Shown here piece after piece: positions 1 to 9,303 of a stretch of 64,000 bases of DNA. The DNA is from Cognatundibacterium jejuense (GTDB lineage: Bacteria > Pseudomonadota > Gammaproteobacteria > Burkholderiales > Burkholderiaceae_D): NCBI RefSeq assembly GCF_014284255.1, contig NZ_JACOFV010000004.1:62001-126000 (forward strand), in the 5' to 3' direction. The position numbers were made by a program, and so were the translations under genes. Below the pieces are notes generated by a model. That model was not told the DNA's origin. It did no database searches and saw only the letters and a program-made list of their open reading frames with translations. How positions within the stretch are numbered: position 1 is the stretch's first letter; the number at the start of each line of letters is the position of its first letter.

Positions 1-1266
1 CTGCGAGTCCGCGACGCCAGCTATGTCCGTAGTTTTGAGCACTGGATTGCCGAACAAGCGTATGCCAAAGCAGGTGTTCCTATGCCTGCCAGTGCACAAG
101 CAATTCCTCCGATGTTGACGCCTTACAAATTACGCGATGTGGTGTTGAAAAATCGCATTGTAGTGTCACCCATGGCGCAATATTCGGCGGTGGATGGTGT
201 GGCGGGGGACTATCATTTAGTGCACCTTGGTAGTCGCGCAATGGGTGGGGCGGGTCTGGTGTTTGCCGAAATGACTTGCGTCTCTGCGGATGCACGTATT
301 AGCCCAGGATGCCCTGGTTTATATGCGCCGGAACATACGGTGGCGTGGAAGCGCATTGTCGATTTTGTGCATGCGAATACCGATGCCAAGATCGCAGTGC
401 AATTGGGGCATGCCGGTGCGAAAGGTTCCACCCGCGTCGCTTGGGAGGGTATTGATCAGCCGCTGACTAATGATAATTGGCCTTTGATTTCTGCTTCTGA
501 GCAGCGTTATCTGCCTGGTGTTTCGCAATTGGCACGCGTTGCGTCGTTGGCTGATTTGGATAAAATATCACATGATTTTGTGCAGGCAACACAAGCCGCA
601 GAGCAGGCTGGATTTGATTGGCTGGAGTTGCACTGTGCGCATGGCTATTTGTTGTCTAGCTTTATTTCTCCGTTGACGAATCAACGTGAAGATGAATATG
701 GCGGGTCGTTAGAAAACCGTTGCCGTTTTCCTTTGCAAGTGTTTGCCGCTATGCGCGCTGTGTGGCCGCAAGAAAAGCCTATCTCAGTGCGTATCTCCGC
801 GCATGATTGGGTGGAGGGCGGTATCACACCAGACGATGCGGTGCAAATTGCCCGTTTATTCAAAGCGGCGGGTGCTGATTTAATTGACTGTTCCTCTGGT
901 CAAGTGAGTAAAGCTGAAAAGCCCGTGTTTGGACGCATGTTCCAGACGCCGTTTGCTGACCGTATCCGTAACGAAGTGCAGATTCCTACGATGGCCGTTG
1001 GCGCTATTTTTGAAGCCGATCATGCCAATAGCATTATCGCTGCTGGTCGTGCTGACTTGTGCGCGATCGCGCGACCACATCTGGCTGATCCGGCATGGAC
1101 TTTACATGAAGCCGCCAAACTCGGCGTGACCGACATCGCATGGCCGAAGCAATACGTGGCCGGTAAATTCCAGTTGGAACGTAATCTCGAACGTGAACGC
1201 CAGATTGCAGCAGCGAGCGCCGGTCTGACGCCGCAGCAAATCGCGGCAAAGTTACTTGAAGGCTGA
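1..1266 (+). CDS. Aromatic acyl-CoA monooxygenase/old-yellow-enzyme fusion, C-terminal part (partial at 5' end)
   Basis: The reading frame is open from base 1 through the first ATG at 82, so this is the 3' part of a longer gene, not a complete 394-residue protein. The visible 421 residues hold a full NADH:flavin oxidoreductase (old yellow enzyme) domain, starting at [11 protein letters not shown], with the SPMAQYS active-site strand, [11 protein letters not shown], and the [15 protein letters not shown] segment. The preceding ~30 residues look like the tail of an FAD-dependent aromatic hydroxylase. RefSeq proteins of this build are called bifunctional salicylyl-CoA 5-hydroxylase/oxidoreductase; the Azoarcus 2-aminobenzoyl-CoA monooxygenase/reductase has the same architecture. 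The OYE half would reduce the hydroxylated, dearomatised ring. The downstream genes (RidA, acyl-CoA dehydrogenase, hydratase, 3-hydroxyacyl-CoA dehydrogenase) favour the 2-aminobenzoyl-CoA reading over the gentisyl-CoA one. Substrate is inferred; the fusion and the domain are well supported. Confidence 0.85.
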   Translation: MRVRDASYVRSFEHWIAEQAYAKAGVPMPASAQAIPPMLTPYKLRDVVLKNRIVVSPMAQYSAVDGVAGDYHLVHLGSRAMGGAGLVFAEMTCVSADARISPGCPGLYAPEHTVAWKRIVDFVHANTDAKIAVQLGHAGAKGSTRVAWEGIDQPLTNDNWPLISASEQRYLPGVSQLARVASLADLDKISHDFVQATQAAEQAGFDWLELHCAHGYLLSSFISPLTNQREDEYGGSLENRCRFPLQVFAAMRAVWPQEKPISVRISAHDWVEGGITPDDAVQIARLFKAAGADLIDCSSGQVSKAEKPVFGRMFQTPFADRIRNEVQIPTMAVGAIFEADHANSIIAAGRADLCAIARPHLADPAWTLHEAAKLGVTDIAWPKQYVAGKFQLERNLERERQIAAASAGLTPQQIAAKLLEG

Positions 1267-1271
1267 GCTTG

Positions 1272-2063
1272 ATGATGACCGAAAAAAATCTGAACAATAA
1301 GCACGCGCTGATTACTGGTGGAGGTAAAGGCATAGGCTATGCAATTGCTGATGCTTTGCTGGCGCAGGGGCTAAACGTAACGATTGCCGGACGCAATGAG
1401 GAAGTCCTCAAGGCTGCAATGAAAAGTCTTAGCAGTGCACATGGCGAACCCGGGATCGCTTACATCGTACTTGATGTTTCTGATTCAAAAGCCGTTGAAA
1501 TCAACTTTGCACTCGCAGCACAGCAGCTGGGGCCTATCGATATTCTGGTCAATAACGCTGGTCAGGCAAGTTCTGCGCCATTTTTAAAAACCGATACTGC
1601 ACATTGGCAGCAGATGCTGAATGTGAATTTGATGGGTACGGTCCATTGCACCAAACAGGTACTGCCTGTCATGTTGGAAGCTGGCTGGGGCCGTATTATC
1701 AATGTCGCCAGTACGGCAGGTTTGACTGGATATCCGTATGTCAGTGCTTATTGTGCGGCCAAACATGGTGTGATCGGACTGACCCGCGCACTGGCTTTGG
1801 AGTTGGCAACCACGGGTGTCACAGTTAACGCGGTGTGCCCTGGTTATACAGAAACAGATATTGTCAAAGAGGCGGTCAGCAATATTATGTCGAAAACCGG
1901 TAGAACCGAAGAGCAGGCGCGTGCGGCGTTGGCTTCCGGCAATCCGCAGCAGCGACTAGTGCAGCCTTCTGAGGTAGCTAATACAGTCGCCTGGCTGTGC
2001 CAGACTCAGGCAAGTGCCATCACAGGTCAGTCTATTGCCGTTGCTGGTGGCGAGGTAATGTAA
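1272..2063 (+). CDS. Short-chain dehydrogenase/reductase (FabG/3-hydroxybutyrate-dehydrogenase type)
   Basis: A classical SDR of about 263 residues. The glycine-rich nucleotide site (TGGGKGIG) is near residue 15, the NNAG motif follows, and the catalytic Ser-Tyr-Lys set is seen as the Ser of VASTAGL and YCAAK. The C-terminal half (NAVCPGYTETD) is typical of NAD(P)-dependent 3-hydroxyacyl or hydroxybutyrate dehydrogenases. It lies 5 bp after the monooxygenase/OYE gene and its stop overlaps the MarR start, so it is cotranscribed. Start choice is open: TTG 1269, ATG 1272 or ATG 1275; a GAAGG ribosome site at 1258-1262 fits 1269 or 1272. In this operon it could oxidise or reduce the ring ketone/alcohol after dearomatisation; that role is inference. 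Confidence 0.88.
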   Translation: MMTEKNLNNKHALITGGGKGIGYAIADALLAQGLNVTIAGRNEEVLKAAMKSLSSAHGEPGIAYIVLDVSDSKAVEINFALAAQQLGPIDILVNNAGQASSAPFLKTDTAHWQQMLNVNLMGTVHCTKQVLPVMLEAGWGRIINVASTAGLTGYPYVSAYCAAKHGVIGLTRALALELATTGVTVNAVCPGYTETDIVKEAVSNIMSKTGRTEEQARAALASGNPQQRLVQPSEVANTVAWLCQTQASAITGQSIAVAGGEVM

Positions 2064-2596
2064 TGGATACCGAATTGAATAAGGGGGAGCTGGAAGTCAA
2101 TTCCGATCTGGAAACCCGATTGACTGGCGATCACCATGATTCTTTACGCCTTTGGTTACGCATGCTGTCTTGTACGGTGATGGTAGAAGCAGAGATTCGT
2201 TCGCGTCTTCGCAACGAGTTTGGCATTACTTTGCCGCGTTTTGATCTGATGGCACAACTTGAACGTTACCCGGACGGATTGCGTATGGGTGAATTGTCTA
2301 AGCGCATGATGGTCACCGGCGGCAATATTACTGGCATTACCGATCAGCTTGAGCAAGAAAACCTGGTGGTGCGGGTGCTTGATCCTAAAGATCGGCGTGC
2401 CTACAGTGTCAAGCTTACAGCCAGCGGGCGTGAGGCTTTTCAACGCATGGCAGCGGTGCATGAAAGCTGGATTGCTGAATTATTTTCCGGCATGCCCGGC
2501 AAGCAGAAAACCCATTTGTCCGAATTATTATCGCAAGTAAAAAATCACTTGAATGTCTCAATAAGCAAGTTTGAAAATAAGTCTGAACAGGAATAA
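2063..2596 (+). CDS. MarR-family transcriptional regulator
   Basis: A 177-residue winged-helix regulator. Its recognition region reads GELSKRMMVTGGNITGITDQLE and the wing carries DPKDRRAYSVKLT, the conserved D-x-R-x(3) MarR wing motif. The ATG at 2063 overlaps the stop of the preceding SDR gene (TAATG), which argues for translational coupling and for this start over an in-frame upstream one at 1997. MarR proteins of aromatic CoA pathways usually repress their own operon and are released by the aryl-CoA thioester. A gene placed inside the operon it presumably controls suggests autoregulation. The operator must lie upstream of the window start, so it cannot be seen. Confidence 0.88.
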   Translation: MDTELNKGELEVNSDLETRLTGDHHDSLRLWLRMLSCTVMVEAEIRSRLRNEFGITLPRFDLMAQLERYPDGLRMGELSKRMMVTGGNITGITDQLEQENLVVRVLDPKDRRAYSVKLTASGREAFQRMAAVHESWIAELFSGMPGKQKTHLSELLSQVKNHLNVSISKFENKSEQE

Positions 2597-2599
2597 ACC

Positions 2600-3454
2600 A
2601 TGAAATACCTCCCGGGACAAACGCATCAATTGCCAGGTGGCCGCCTGCATCTGGCGACCTATGAAGCGCAGCATTTTTATTTTGAAGTGGCAGATACGGT
2701 TGCCACGATTATTCTAAATCGCCCAGAACGTAAAAATCCATTGACCTTTGAATCCTACGCTGAACTGAGGGATCTGTTTCGTGCACTTGCGTATGCCGAT
2801 GATGTCAAAGCGATTGTCATTTCTGGTGCCGGAGAAAACTTTTGCTCGGGTGGTGACGTGCATGAAATTATCGGTCCGCTGACCCAATTAGACATGCCAG
2901 GTTTGCTTAGCTTTACGCGAATGACGGGTGATCTGGTGAAGGCGATGCGCGCTTGTCCGCAACCAATTATTGCGGCAATCGATGGTGTTTGCGCGGGTGC
3001 AGGTGCGATCCTGGCTTTGTCTTCGGATGTTCGCTTTGGTACGGCACGCAGCAAAACCGCGTTTTTATTTACGCGCGTTGGTCTGGCTGGCTGTGATATG
3101 GGGGCGTGCTCGATTTTGCCACGCTTAATTGGTCAGGGACGGGCGTCTGATTTGCTGTATTCCGGACGTTCAATGTCTGGTGAAGAGGGTGAGCGTTGGG
3201 GCTTCTTTAATCGCCTGAGCTCACCAGATGATGTGTTATCTGATGCTCGCCAATACGCAAAAAATCTCGCAGAAGGACCAACATTTGCACATGCAATGAC
3301 AAAAAAAATGTTGCAGCAAGAATGGAATATGGGCGTCGACGAAGCCATCGAGGCAGAAGCGCAAGCACAGGCAATTTGTATGATGACCAATGATTTTCAT
3401 CGTGCTTATCATGCGTTTGTGGCTAAGCAAAAACCAGTATTCGAAGGAGATTAA
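2600..3454 (+). CDS. Enoyl-CoA hydratase/isomerase family protein
   Basis: A 284-residue crotonase-fold protein. The oxyanion-hole segments are visible as [17 protein letters not shown] and, later, [20 protein letters not shown]. An N-terminal extension of about 30 residues precedes the domain. It starts 3 bp after the MarR stop and ends 2 bp before the acyl-CoA dehydrogenase start, so it is part of the same transcript. Crotonase members of such operons either hydrate an enoyl-CoA during beta-oxidation or hydrolytically open a ring beta-keto-CoA; the sequence alone does not separate these. A Glu in the usual first catalytic position is not obvious, since the second segment reads GCDMGAC where many hydratases have a Glu. 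Confidence 0.87.
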   Translation: MKYLPGQTHQLPGGRLHLATYEAQHFYFEVADTVATIILNRPERKNPLTFESYAELRDLFRALAYADDVKAIVISGAGENFCSGGDVHEIIGPLTQLDMPGLLSFTRMTGDLVKAMRACPQPIIAAIDGVCAGAGAILALSSDVRFGTARSKTAFLFTRVGLAGCDMGACSILPRLIGQGRASDLLYSGRSMSGEEGERWGFFNRLSSPDDVLSDARQYAKNLAEGPTFAHAMTKKMLQQEWNMGVDEAIEAEAQAQAICMMTNDFHRAYHAFVAKQKPVFEGD

Positions 3455-3456
3455 GC

Positions 3457-4662
3457 ATGACGCATGTATTATCAAAATCCGATCGTAGTTATCTGGATTG
3501 GCCATTTTTTGATCAGCGTCATCGCGATTTGCAACTACAGCTCGATGCCTGGGCTGCGCAACATATTTCAGACGGCCATGGGCATGATGTAGATCAGGCA
3601 TGTATAGACCTGGTCAAGCAATTGGGCGAGGGTGGTTGGCTTACACATGCGATTGGTGGTAAGACTTACGGTGCGGCGACGGATGTGATTGATACCCGGG
3701 CGTTGTGCCTGTTGCGTGAAACCTTGGCGCGCCATTCTGGTCTGGCAGACTTTGCGTTTGCGATGCAGGGCCTGGGTTCTGGTGCGATCAGTTTGTTCGG
3801 TGCCGAAGAACAAAAGCAAACTTATTTAAGTGCCGTAGCGCGTGGTGAAAAAATCGCTGCCTTCGCTTTGTCAGAGCCAGAAGCTGGCTCTGACGTAGCA
3901 GCAATGCAATGCGCCGCGACACCAGATGGTAATGATTATATTTTAAATGGCGAAAAAACCTGGATCTCTAACGGTGGCATTGCTGATATGTATGTGGTGT
4001 TTGCCCGCACAGGTGAGGCACCGGGAGCACGTGGTATTTCGGCTTTTATTGTCGATGCTGGTTCGCCCGGTTTTGAAATTGCCGAACGCATCGACGTGAT
4101 TGCACCACATCCGCTGGCACGTCTGAAATTTACGCAATGCCGTATTCCGGCCTCCCAACGTATAGGTGAAGCGGGGCAGGGCTTTAAAGTGGCGATGGCG
4201 ACCTTAGATGTTTTCCGCACTTCAGTTGCTGCCGCTGCGCTGGGATTTGCGCGTCGTGCAATGGACGAGGCTTTACATCGCGCGACAAGTCGCAAGATGT
4301 TTAATCAGACTTTAGCTGATTTCCAATTGACACAAGCAAAGTTCGCGCAAATGGCAACGGCCATTGATAGCTCGGCTTTGTTAATTTATCGCGCCGCCTG
4401 GCAACGCGATCAGGGGAAAAAAGTCACCAAAGAAGCGGCAATGGCTAAGCTAACGGCGACCGAAAGTGCGCAACAAGTGATCGATGCTGCCTTACAAATG
4501 TTTGGCGGTCTTGGCGTCGTATGCGAAGTGCCTGTGGAGCGCCTGTATCGCGAGATTCGTGCATTGCGCATTTATGAGGGGGCGAGTGAAGTCCAGCAAT
4601 TGATTATTGGAAGAGAATTACTCAAAGAATTTGCTGCGACTACATCAGGAGAAGAAAAATGA
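3457..4662 (+). CDS. Acyl-CoA dehydrogenase
   Basis: A 401-residue flavoprotein dehydrogenase of the ACAD fold. Signatures include [17 protein letters not shown] (flavin/substrate loop), [44 protein letters not shown], where the region of the catalytic Glu falls in IYEGASE. It overlaps the RidA start by four bases (ATGA), showing tight coupling. In the operon it would introduce an alpha,beta double bond into an alicyclic or opened-ring acyl-CoA before hydration by the neighbouring hydratase. It is distinct from the glutaryl-CoA dehydrogenase further downstream. The family call is firm, the substrate is inferred. Confidence 0.9.
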   Translation: MTHVLSKSDRSYLDWPFFDQRHRDLQLQLDAWAAQHISDGHGHDVDQACIDLVKQLGEGGWLTHAIGGKTYGAATDVIDTRALCLLRETLARHSGLADFAFAMQGLGSGAISLFGAEEQKQTYLSAVARGEKIAAFALSEPEAGSDVAAMQCAATPDGNDYILNGEKTWISNGGIADMYVVFARTGEAPGARGISAFIVDAGSPGFEIAERIDVIAPHPLARLKFTQCRIPASQRIGEAGQGFKVAMATLDVFRTSVAAAALGFARRAMDEALHRATSRKMFNQTLADFQLTQAKFAQMATAIDSSALLIYRAAWQRDQGKKVTKEAAMAKLTATESAQQVIDAALQMFGGLGVVCEVPVERLYREIRALRIYEGASEVQQLIIGRELLKEFAATTSGEEK

Positions 4663-5066
4663 CGCAAACATTGATGCAAATTCTTCAACCCGAAGGTTGG
4701 GCCAGACCACGCGGTTATTCGAATGGTATTGTAGCTAGTGGGCGCACAGTCTGCGTCAGCGGTATGATAGGTTGGGATGCACAAGGACAATTTCATACCG
4801 ATGATTTTGCCGGGCAAGTGCGTCAGGCCTTGCTTAATATCGTGGAAGTATTGGCACAAGCCGATGCTAGACCAGAGCATATCGTGCGCATGACCTGGTA
4901 TGTGACTGATAAAAAAGAATATGTTGATGCCTACAAAGAAATCGGCGTTGCTTATTGCGATATCATTGGCAAGCATTACCCAACGATGACTGCAGTGCAG
5001 GTGGCTGCGTTGATTGAAGACCGCGCTAAAGTAGAAATTGAAGTCACGGCGATTATTCCGGAGTAA
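4659..5066 (+). CDS. RidA family protein (reactive enamine/imine deaminase type)
   Basis: A 135-residue YjgF/YER057c/UK114-fold protein. The N-terminal part contains [19 protein letters not shown], the central part [17 protein letters not shown], and the C-terminal part [26 protein letters not shown]. The canonical RidA Arg that binds the substrate carboxylate is normally in an R-(A/V)-(A/T) segment; here that segment reads YPTMTAVQV, so the canonical Arg seems absent and it probably belongs to another Rid subgroup. Start overlaps the acyl-CoA dehydrogenase stop (ATGA). RidA proteins hydrolyse enamines and imines to ketones and ammonia. In an aminobenzoyl-CoA operon the dearomatised ring would carry an enamine, which makes this the likely deaminating step (inference). 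Confidence 0.88.
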   Translation: MTQTLMQILQPEGWARPRGYSNGIVASGRTVCVSGMIGWDAQGQFHTDDFAGQVRQALLNIVEVLAQADARPEHIVRMTWYVTDKKEYVDAYKEIGVAYCDIIGKHYPTMTAVQVAALIEDRAKVEIEVTAIIPE

Positions 5067-5069
5067 TTT

Positions 5070-6587
5070 ATGTTGCGAGTCATTGCGGTGGTGGGGGCTG
5101 GTGCGATGGGCAAAGGGATCGCACAGATCAGCGCTCAGGCGGGTTTTCAGGTGCTATTGTTTGATGTGAACACCGCTGCGGCAGAAAAAGCGAGAGCCGA
5201 TATTTGTTTGCAGTGGGATAAAATGCAAGACAAGGGCAAGCTCAGTCCGCACTTATGTTCGGCAGCCAAATCTAAGTTGCGGGTGGTTGATACCTTGTCG
5301 GGATTGGCGTCCAGTGATCTGGTGATAGAAGCCATCATCGAGAACCTGGATGTCAAGCGCGATTTATTTGCACAATTGGATGAGGTGGTCAGTGAACATT
5401 GCATACTCGCTACCAATACCTCGTCCTTGTCTGTGACCTCAATTGCTGCAAAGACCCGGCTGCCACAACGCGTGGCTGGGCTACACTTTTTTAATCCCGT
5501 ACCTTTGATGAAAGTGGTCGAGGTCATCCACGGTCTACGTACTGACACGGCAGTGATTTCGCAATTGCGGATTTTTGTGCAGGAAACCGGACACACCCCA
5601 GTGTTGGCCAAGGATACCCCAGGATTTATCGTCAACCACGCCGGACGCGCCTATGTGACCGAAGCGCTTAAAATTCTTCAAGAAAATGTCGCCGATGTCA
5701 GTGTTATCGATCAAATCATGCGTAGCGCAGGTTTTAAATTGGGCCCGTTTGAATTGATGGACCTGACCGGGCTGGACGTGTCGCATCCGGTAATGGAAGC
5801 AATTTACCAGCAATACTATCAAGAGCCACGTTATCGCCCTAGCCAGATAGCGGCGCAACGCTTGCAGGCAGGTTTATTAGGACGTAAAAGCGGTGAGGGT
5901 TTTTATTCCTACCCAACGACCCCTGATCTATCTCCGACGATTCCTGAGTCGGTGGATGCGCGTTGGCATATTCCGATCTGGATTAGTCGGCAAGATACCG
6001 AAGCGCATGCCTTGTTATCTGCATTTTTTGCGCACTGTGATATGCCGCTTGATACCAGCACTTCGCCCTCTGAACACGCTTTGTGCATCGTCACCCCCTT
6101 TGGCGAAGATGTCAGTACCTGTGTTGTACGAGAAGGACTGGATGCGCGCCGGACAGTGGGGGTGGATACGATGTTTGCAAGCGATGTATCAATGACAGTC
6201 ATGCTAAATCCCGCGACCGATGCGCATTTGGCGCAACAATTGAAAAGAAATTTGTCAGAATTCAATTGTATTGTCCATTTGATACAGGATAGCGTTGGTT
6301 TTGTTGCTCAACGTATCATCGCCAGTATTGTCAATGTCGCCTGTGATATGAGCCAACAGGCTGTTTGCAGCCCGGCCGACCTTGATTTGGCAGTGGTATT
6401 AGGGCTGGCTTATCCTGATGGCCCATTAAGCTGGGGCGACAAATTGGGTGCTTCGCGTATACTATTGGTATTGCGGAATATGCTGGACAGCACCGGCGAC
6501 CCGCGTTATCGTCCTAGTCCTTGGCTGGTACGCAGGGTGCAATTGGGCTTGTCTTTATTGCAGCAAGCGCAAGATGCCAAAAATTGA
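5070..6587 (+). CDS. 3-hydroxyacyl-CoA dehydrogenase, two 3HCDH domains (PaaH-like)
   Basis: A 505-residue NAD-dependent dehydrogenase. The N-terminal Rossmann domain starts VVGAGAMGKGIAQ at residues 7-19; LATNTSSLSVTSIA and GLHFFNPVPLMKVVEV carry the catalytic Ser/His region. A first C-terminal 3HCDH domain (PGFIVNHAGRAYVTEAL to about residue 300) is followed by a divergent linker and a second 3HCDH domain (SVGFVAQRIIASIVNVACDM to the end). This arrangement is that of the ~500-residue PaaH/PaaC-like group, not of the ~285-residue FadB2 type. It begins 3 bp after the RidA stop. Role: oxidation of a 3-hydroxyacyl-CoA intermediate in the ring-cleavage/beta-oxidation phase. Confidence 0.9.
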   Translation: MLRVIAVVGAGAMGKGIAQISAQAGFQVLLFDVNTAAAEKARADICLQWDKMQDKGKLSPHLCSAAKSKLRVVDTLSGLASSDLVIEAIIENLDVKRDLFAQLDEVVSEHCILATNTSSLSVTSIAAKTRLPQRVAGLHFFNPVPLMKVVEVIHGLRTDTAVISQLRIFVQETGHTPVLAKDTPGFIVNHAGRAYVTEALKILQENVADVSVIDQIMRSAGFKLGPFELMDLTGLDVSHPVMEAIYQQYYQEPRYRPSQIAAQRLQAGLLGRKSGEGFYSYPTTPDLSPTIPESVDARWHIPIWISRQDTEAHALLSAFFAHCDMPLDTSTSPSEHALCIVTPFGEDVSTCVVREGLDARRTVGVDTMFASDVSMTVMLNPATDAHLAQQLKRNLSEFNCIVHLIQDSVGFVAQRIIASIVNVACDMSQQAVCSPADLDLAVVLGLAYPDGPLSWGDKLGASRILLVLRNMLDSTGDPRYRPSPWLVRRVQLGLSLLQQAQDAKN

Positions 6588-6667
6588 TGTATGTTCAGCT
6601 TTGCTTGCTTCGTGATTGTTTCGCTATACCGTAAAAAATTAACACAAAAAATATTCAGGAGAATTAG

Positions 6668-7843
6668 ATGGCTAAGGCAGTATTTAGTTGGGAAGACCCT
6701 TTGTTATTGTCCTCGCAGTTGACGGACGAAGAGCGCATGGTGCAAGACGCTGCGCGCGCCTACAGTGAAGAAAGACTCGCACCACGAGTGCTGGAAGCTT
6801 TCCGCCACGAAAAAACTGACCCTGCCATCTTCAGAGAAATGGGCGAACTTGGTTTACTCGGTTCGATGATCCCCACCGAATACGGCGGAGCTGGCCTCAA
6901 TTATGTATGTTACGGTCTGGTCGCTCGCGAAGTCGAGCGCATCGATTCTGGCTATCGCTCAATGATGAGCGTACAAAGTTCCTTGGTCATGGTGCCGATC
7001 AATGAATTTGGTAGCGAAGCGCAAAAACAAAAATACTTGCCTAAACTGGCAACCGGTGAGTGGATAGGTTGCTTTGGTTTGACTGAGCCAAATCATGGTT
7101 CCGATCCTGGTAGTATGGTGACCCGCGCTAAAGCCGTGCCAGGTGGTTACTCTTTGTCTGGCGCCAAAATGTGGATCACCAATAGTCCTATCGCAGATGT
7201 TTTCGTCGTGTGGGCGAAAACTGATGACGGACGTATCCGCGGCTTTATTTTAGAAAAAGGCTGGAAAGGTTTATCTGCCCCGGCAATCCACGGCAAAGTG
7301 GGTTTGCGCGCTTCGATCACTGGTGAAATCGTGATGGACGAAGTGTTCGTGCCAGAAGAAAACCTGATGCCGCACGTAGAAGGCTTGAAAGGCCCGTTCA
7401 CTTGCCTCAATTCTGCACGTTACGGTATCGCATGGGGCGCATTGGGCGCGGCAGAGTTCTGCTGGCATACGGCGCGTCAATACACCATGGATCGTCAACA
7501 ATTTGGTCGTCCTTTAGCGGCTAACCAATTGATCCAGAAGAAGCTTGCCGACATGCAAACTGAAATCACGCTGGCGCTACAAGGCTGTCTGCGTTTAGGT
7601 CGTATGAAGGATGAAGGTACTGCCGCTGTCGAAATTACGTCGATCATGAAACGTAATTCTTGCGGTAAATCATTGGATATTGCCCGCATGGCGCGCGATA
7701 TGCTCGGTGGTAATGGTATCTCCGATGAGTTCGGCATTGCCCGTCATCTGGTGAATCTGGAAGTCGTGAACACCTATGAAGGTACGCATGACATCCACGC
7801 GCTGATACTTGGTCGTGCGCAAACAGGTATCGCTGCATTCTAA
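6668..7843 (+). CDS. gcdH: Glutaryl-CoA dehydrogenase
   Basis: A 391-residue ACAD-family flavoprotein with very strong similarity in character to proteobacterial Gcd[48 protein letters not shown] and the C-terminal [20 protein letters not shown] followed by [17 protein letters not shown], where Glu of YEGTHD is the catalytic base. GcdH oxidises and decarboxylates glutaryl-CoA to crotonyl-CoA. An AGGAGA ribosome site precedes the ATG. It lies 80 bp after the 3-hydroxyacyl-CoA dehydrogenase, so it may be read through from the operon or have its own promoter. A strong hairpin terminator follows. The position is consistent with the upstream pathway delivering glutaryl-CoA, though GcdH also serves lysine/tryptophan catabolism. 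Confidence 0.93.
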   Translation: MAKAVFSWEDPLLLSSQLTDEERMVQDAARAYSEERLAPRVLEAFRHEKTDPAIFREMGELGLLGSMIPTEYGGAGLNYVCYGLVAREVERIDSGYRSMMSVQSSLVMVPINEFGSEAQKQKYLPKLATGEWIGCFGLTEPNHGSDPGSMVTRAKAVPGGYSLSGAKMWITNSPIADVFVVWAKTDDGRIRGFILEKGWKGLSAPAIHGKVGLRASITGEIVMDEVFVPEENLMPHVEGLKGPFTCLNSARYGIAWGALGAAEFCWHTARQYTMDRQQFGRPLAANQLIQKKLADMQTEITLALQGCLRLGRMKDEGTAAVEITSIMKRNSCGKSLDIARMARDMLGGNGISDEFGIARHLVNLEVVNTYEGTHDIHALILGRAQTGIAAF

Positions 7844-7869
7844 AATTTCTGCTTCATTGTGAGTGAAAC

Positions 7870-7906
7870 AAATAAGGCAATTACTGACCAGGTAATTGCC
7901 TTATTT
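7870..7906. terminator. Bidirectional intrinsic terminator between gcdH and the MFS gene
   Basis: A perfect 15-bp inverted repeat (arms 7870-7884 and 7892-7906) with a 7-base loop, flanked by A-rich and T-rich sequence. The two genes converge here, so it can stop both transcripts. Confidence 0.85.
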
Positions 7907-7940
7907 ATTGTCTTATTTATTGCCTTATTTATTGCCTTAC
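7896..7940. repeat. 12-bp tandem repeat overlapping the terminator arm
   Basis: A 12-bp unit TTGCCTTATTTA is repeated about 3.75 times, with one copy carrying TTGTC in place of TTGCC. The first copy is the right arm of the terminator hairpin, so the array looks like a local expansion of that arm. Confidence 0.85.
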
Positions 7941-7958
7941 TTTTATGCTTGTAAAGAC

Positions 7959-9293
7959 TTAGCCAGCCTGATTGGCGCTAGCACGATTGTCCTTTACTAG
8001 TCGCATCGGTGACGCAAATAGCGCAAATATAACGATCAACATCAACATAGCTCCACAAACAAAGAATAACTGTGTCAGTTGCAGACTACGCATCATCCAA
8101 CCAGATAGTGCGGCCGATATCGGCCCTATACCCATGAAGATAAACATAAACATACTCATTGCCCGGCCCAGCAGGGCAGGTGGCACCTGCGTTTGTATCC
8201 AGGTGAACACCGCGACATGCAGATAGCCACCAAGACTGGCTATCGTCAATAATATCAACACCGCTTGCCAGCTAGATTGCACCAAACCTAAAGGCATAAA
8301 CAAAAGTGCAATGATAAAATCAATCAATAACATGGTGCCACCCAGCGTGCCAAAACGCAGATTGGGTTTGATGCCAGAAACTGCCATACCTAAGAGTGTT
8401 CCTGCACCGTGAGCACCCGCTAATAAACCAAAAGTGCCAGCGCTGTTGTTAAGCTTGGTCGCTAGCAGAGGCATCGCAATTTGCATAGGTCCCATAATAA
8501 AAAAGGCGATGGCTGACCAATACATGAAGCAAGTACGTAACTCTTTTTGTTGCCAGCAAAATTGTAAACCTGTGAAGACATTCTTTAAGATACTCACAGC
8601 GTCAGATTTATTCTGCGCATCGTCTCTGGTTATCACTTTGTTTAGGGTCCATGCTGAAATCGCATAACTGGCGCAATCCAATAAAAACGCCGCACTGAGC
8701 CCAGTTGAGTCTTTAATTCCGGCATTCTCTGATTGCCCACATATCGCAATCAATATACCTGCCATGACGGGACCTAAAAACATACTGACCTGACGTATGC
8801 TCAGCGTAATGCTGTTGGCTATTTGAAGCTGCGACAGAGCGACCACGCGCGGGAGCATCGATGTTCCGGCCGGTATGCTAAATGCTGTAGAGATGCCCAG
8901 GCTGAGCGCCAAAGCGTACACCATCCATAGACTCAAATGGCCAGAGAAAACTAAACCTGCAAGTGTGGCGAGCAATACGGTATTGATGCACTTGGTGATC
9001 ATCATGACGCGTTTAGGCGAATATTGATCAACGATGGCGCCACCGATAAAAATAAACAATGCACGAGGCACACCTAACATTGCCAGCACGATTCCTAAGA
9101 TGAAGGTGTCGCCAGTCATTTTTAACACCAGCCATGGCAGAGCGACCATAGTGAACTGATCGCCCAACATGGAAATCGTACTCCCGCCGATCAGCCAGCG
9201 AAAATTCTTATCACTAAATAGAGTTGCTTTTGCCGTTGTCGTTGTCGTTGTCGTTGCAGTTGCTTTTGCTTCTTTTTTTATTTGTGGCTGCAT
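7959..9293 (-). CDS. MFS transporter (efflux type)
   Basis: A 444-residue major facilitator protein with about 12 hydrophobic segments. The motif-A-like loop between TM2 and TM3 reads GGAIVDQYSPKRVMM, and the start of TM1 carries LIGGSTISMLGDQFTMVALPWLVL, typical of the macrolide-efflux/EntS-like (MFS_3) group. I start it at 9293, where AAAGGAAAAATC precedes the ATG; an in-frame extension to 9359 overlaps the merR gene and is unlikely. The N-terminal ~22 residues are a low-complexity Ala/Thr/Lys tail encoded by a GTTGTC repeat. It lies 10 bp after merR and should be cotranscribed with it, so it is probably induced by whatever ligand the MerR protein senses. Confidence 0.9.
   Translation of the reverse strand: MQPQIKKEAKATATTTTTTTAKATLFSDKNFRWLIGGSTISMLGDQFTMVALPWLVLKMTGDTFILGIVLAMLGVPRALFIFIGGAIVDQYSPKRVMMITKCINTVLLATLAGLVFSGHLSLWMVYALALSLGISTAFSIPAGTSMLPRVVALSQLQIANSITLSIRQVSMFLGPVMAGILIAICGQSENAGIKDSTGLSAAFLLDCASYAISAWTLNKVITRDDAQNKSDAVSILKNVFTGLQFCWQQKELRTCFMYWSAIAFFIMGPMQIAMPLLATKLNNSAGTFGLLAGAHGAGTLLGMAVSGIKPNLRFGTLGGTMLLIDFIIALLFMPLGLVQSSWQAVLILLTIASLGGYLHVAVFTWIQTQVPPALLGRAMSMFMFIFMGIGPISAALSGWMMRSLQLTQLFFVCGAMLMLIVIFALFASPMRLVKDNRASANQAG
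9235..9256. repeat. GTTGTC microsatellite inside the MFS gene
   Basis: Three full GTTGTC units plus a partial fourth encode part of a poly-threonine stretch near the MFS N terminus. Because the unit is 6 bp, slippage would change the tail length without shifting the frame. Confidence 0.85.
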
Positions 9294-9303
9294 GATTTTT
9301 CCT

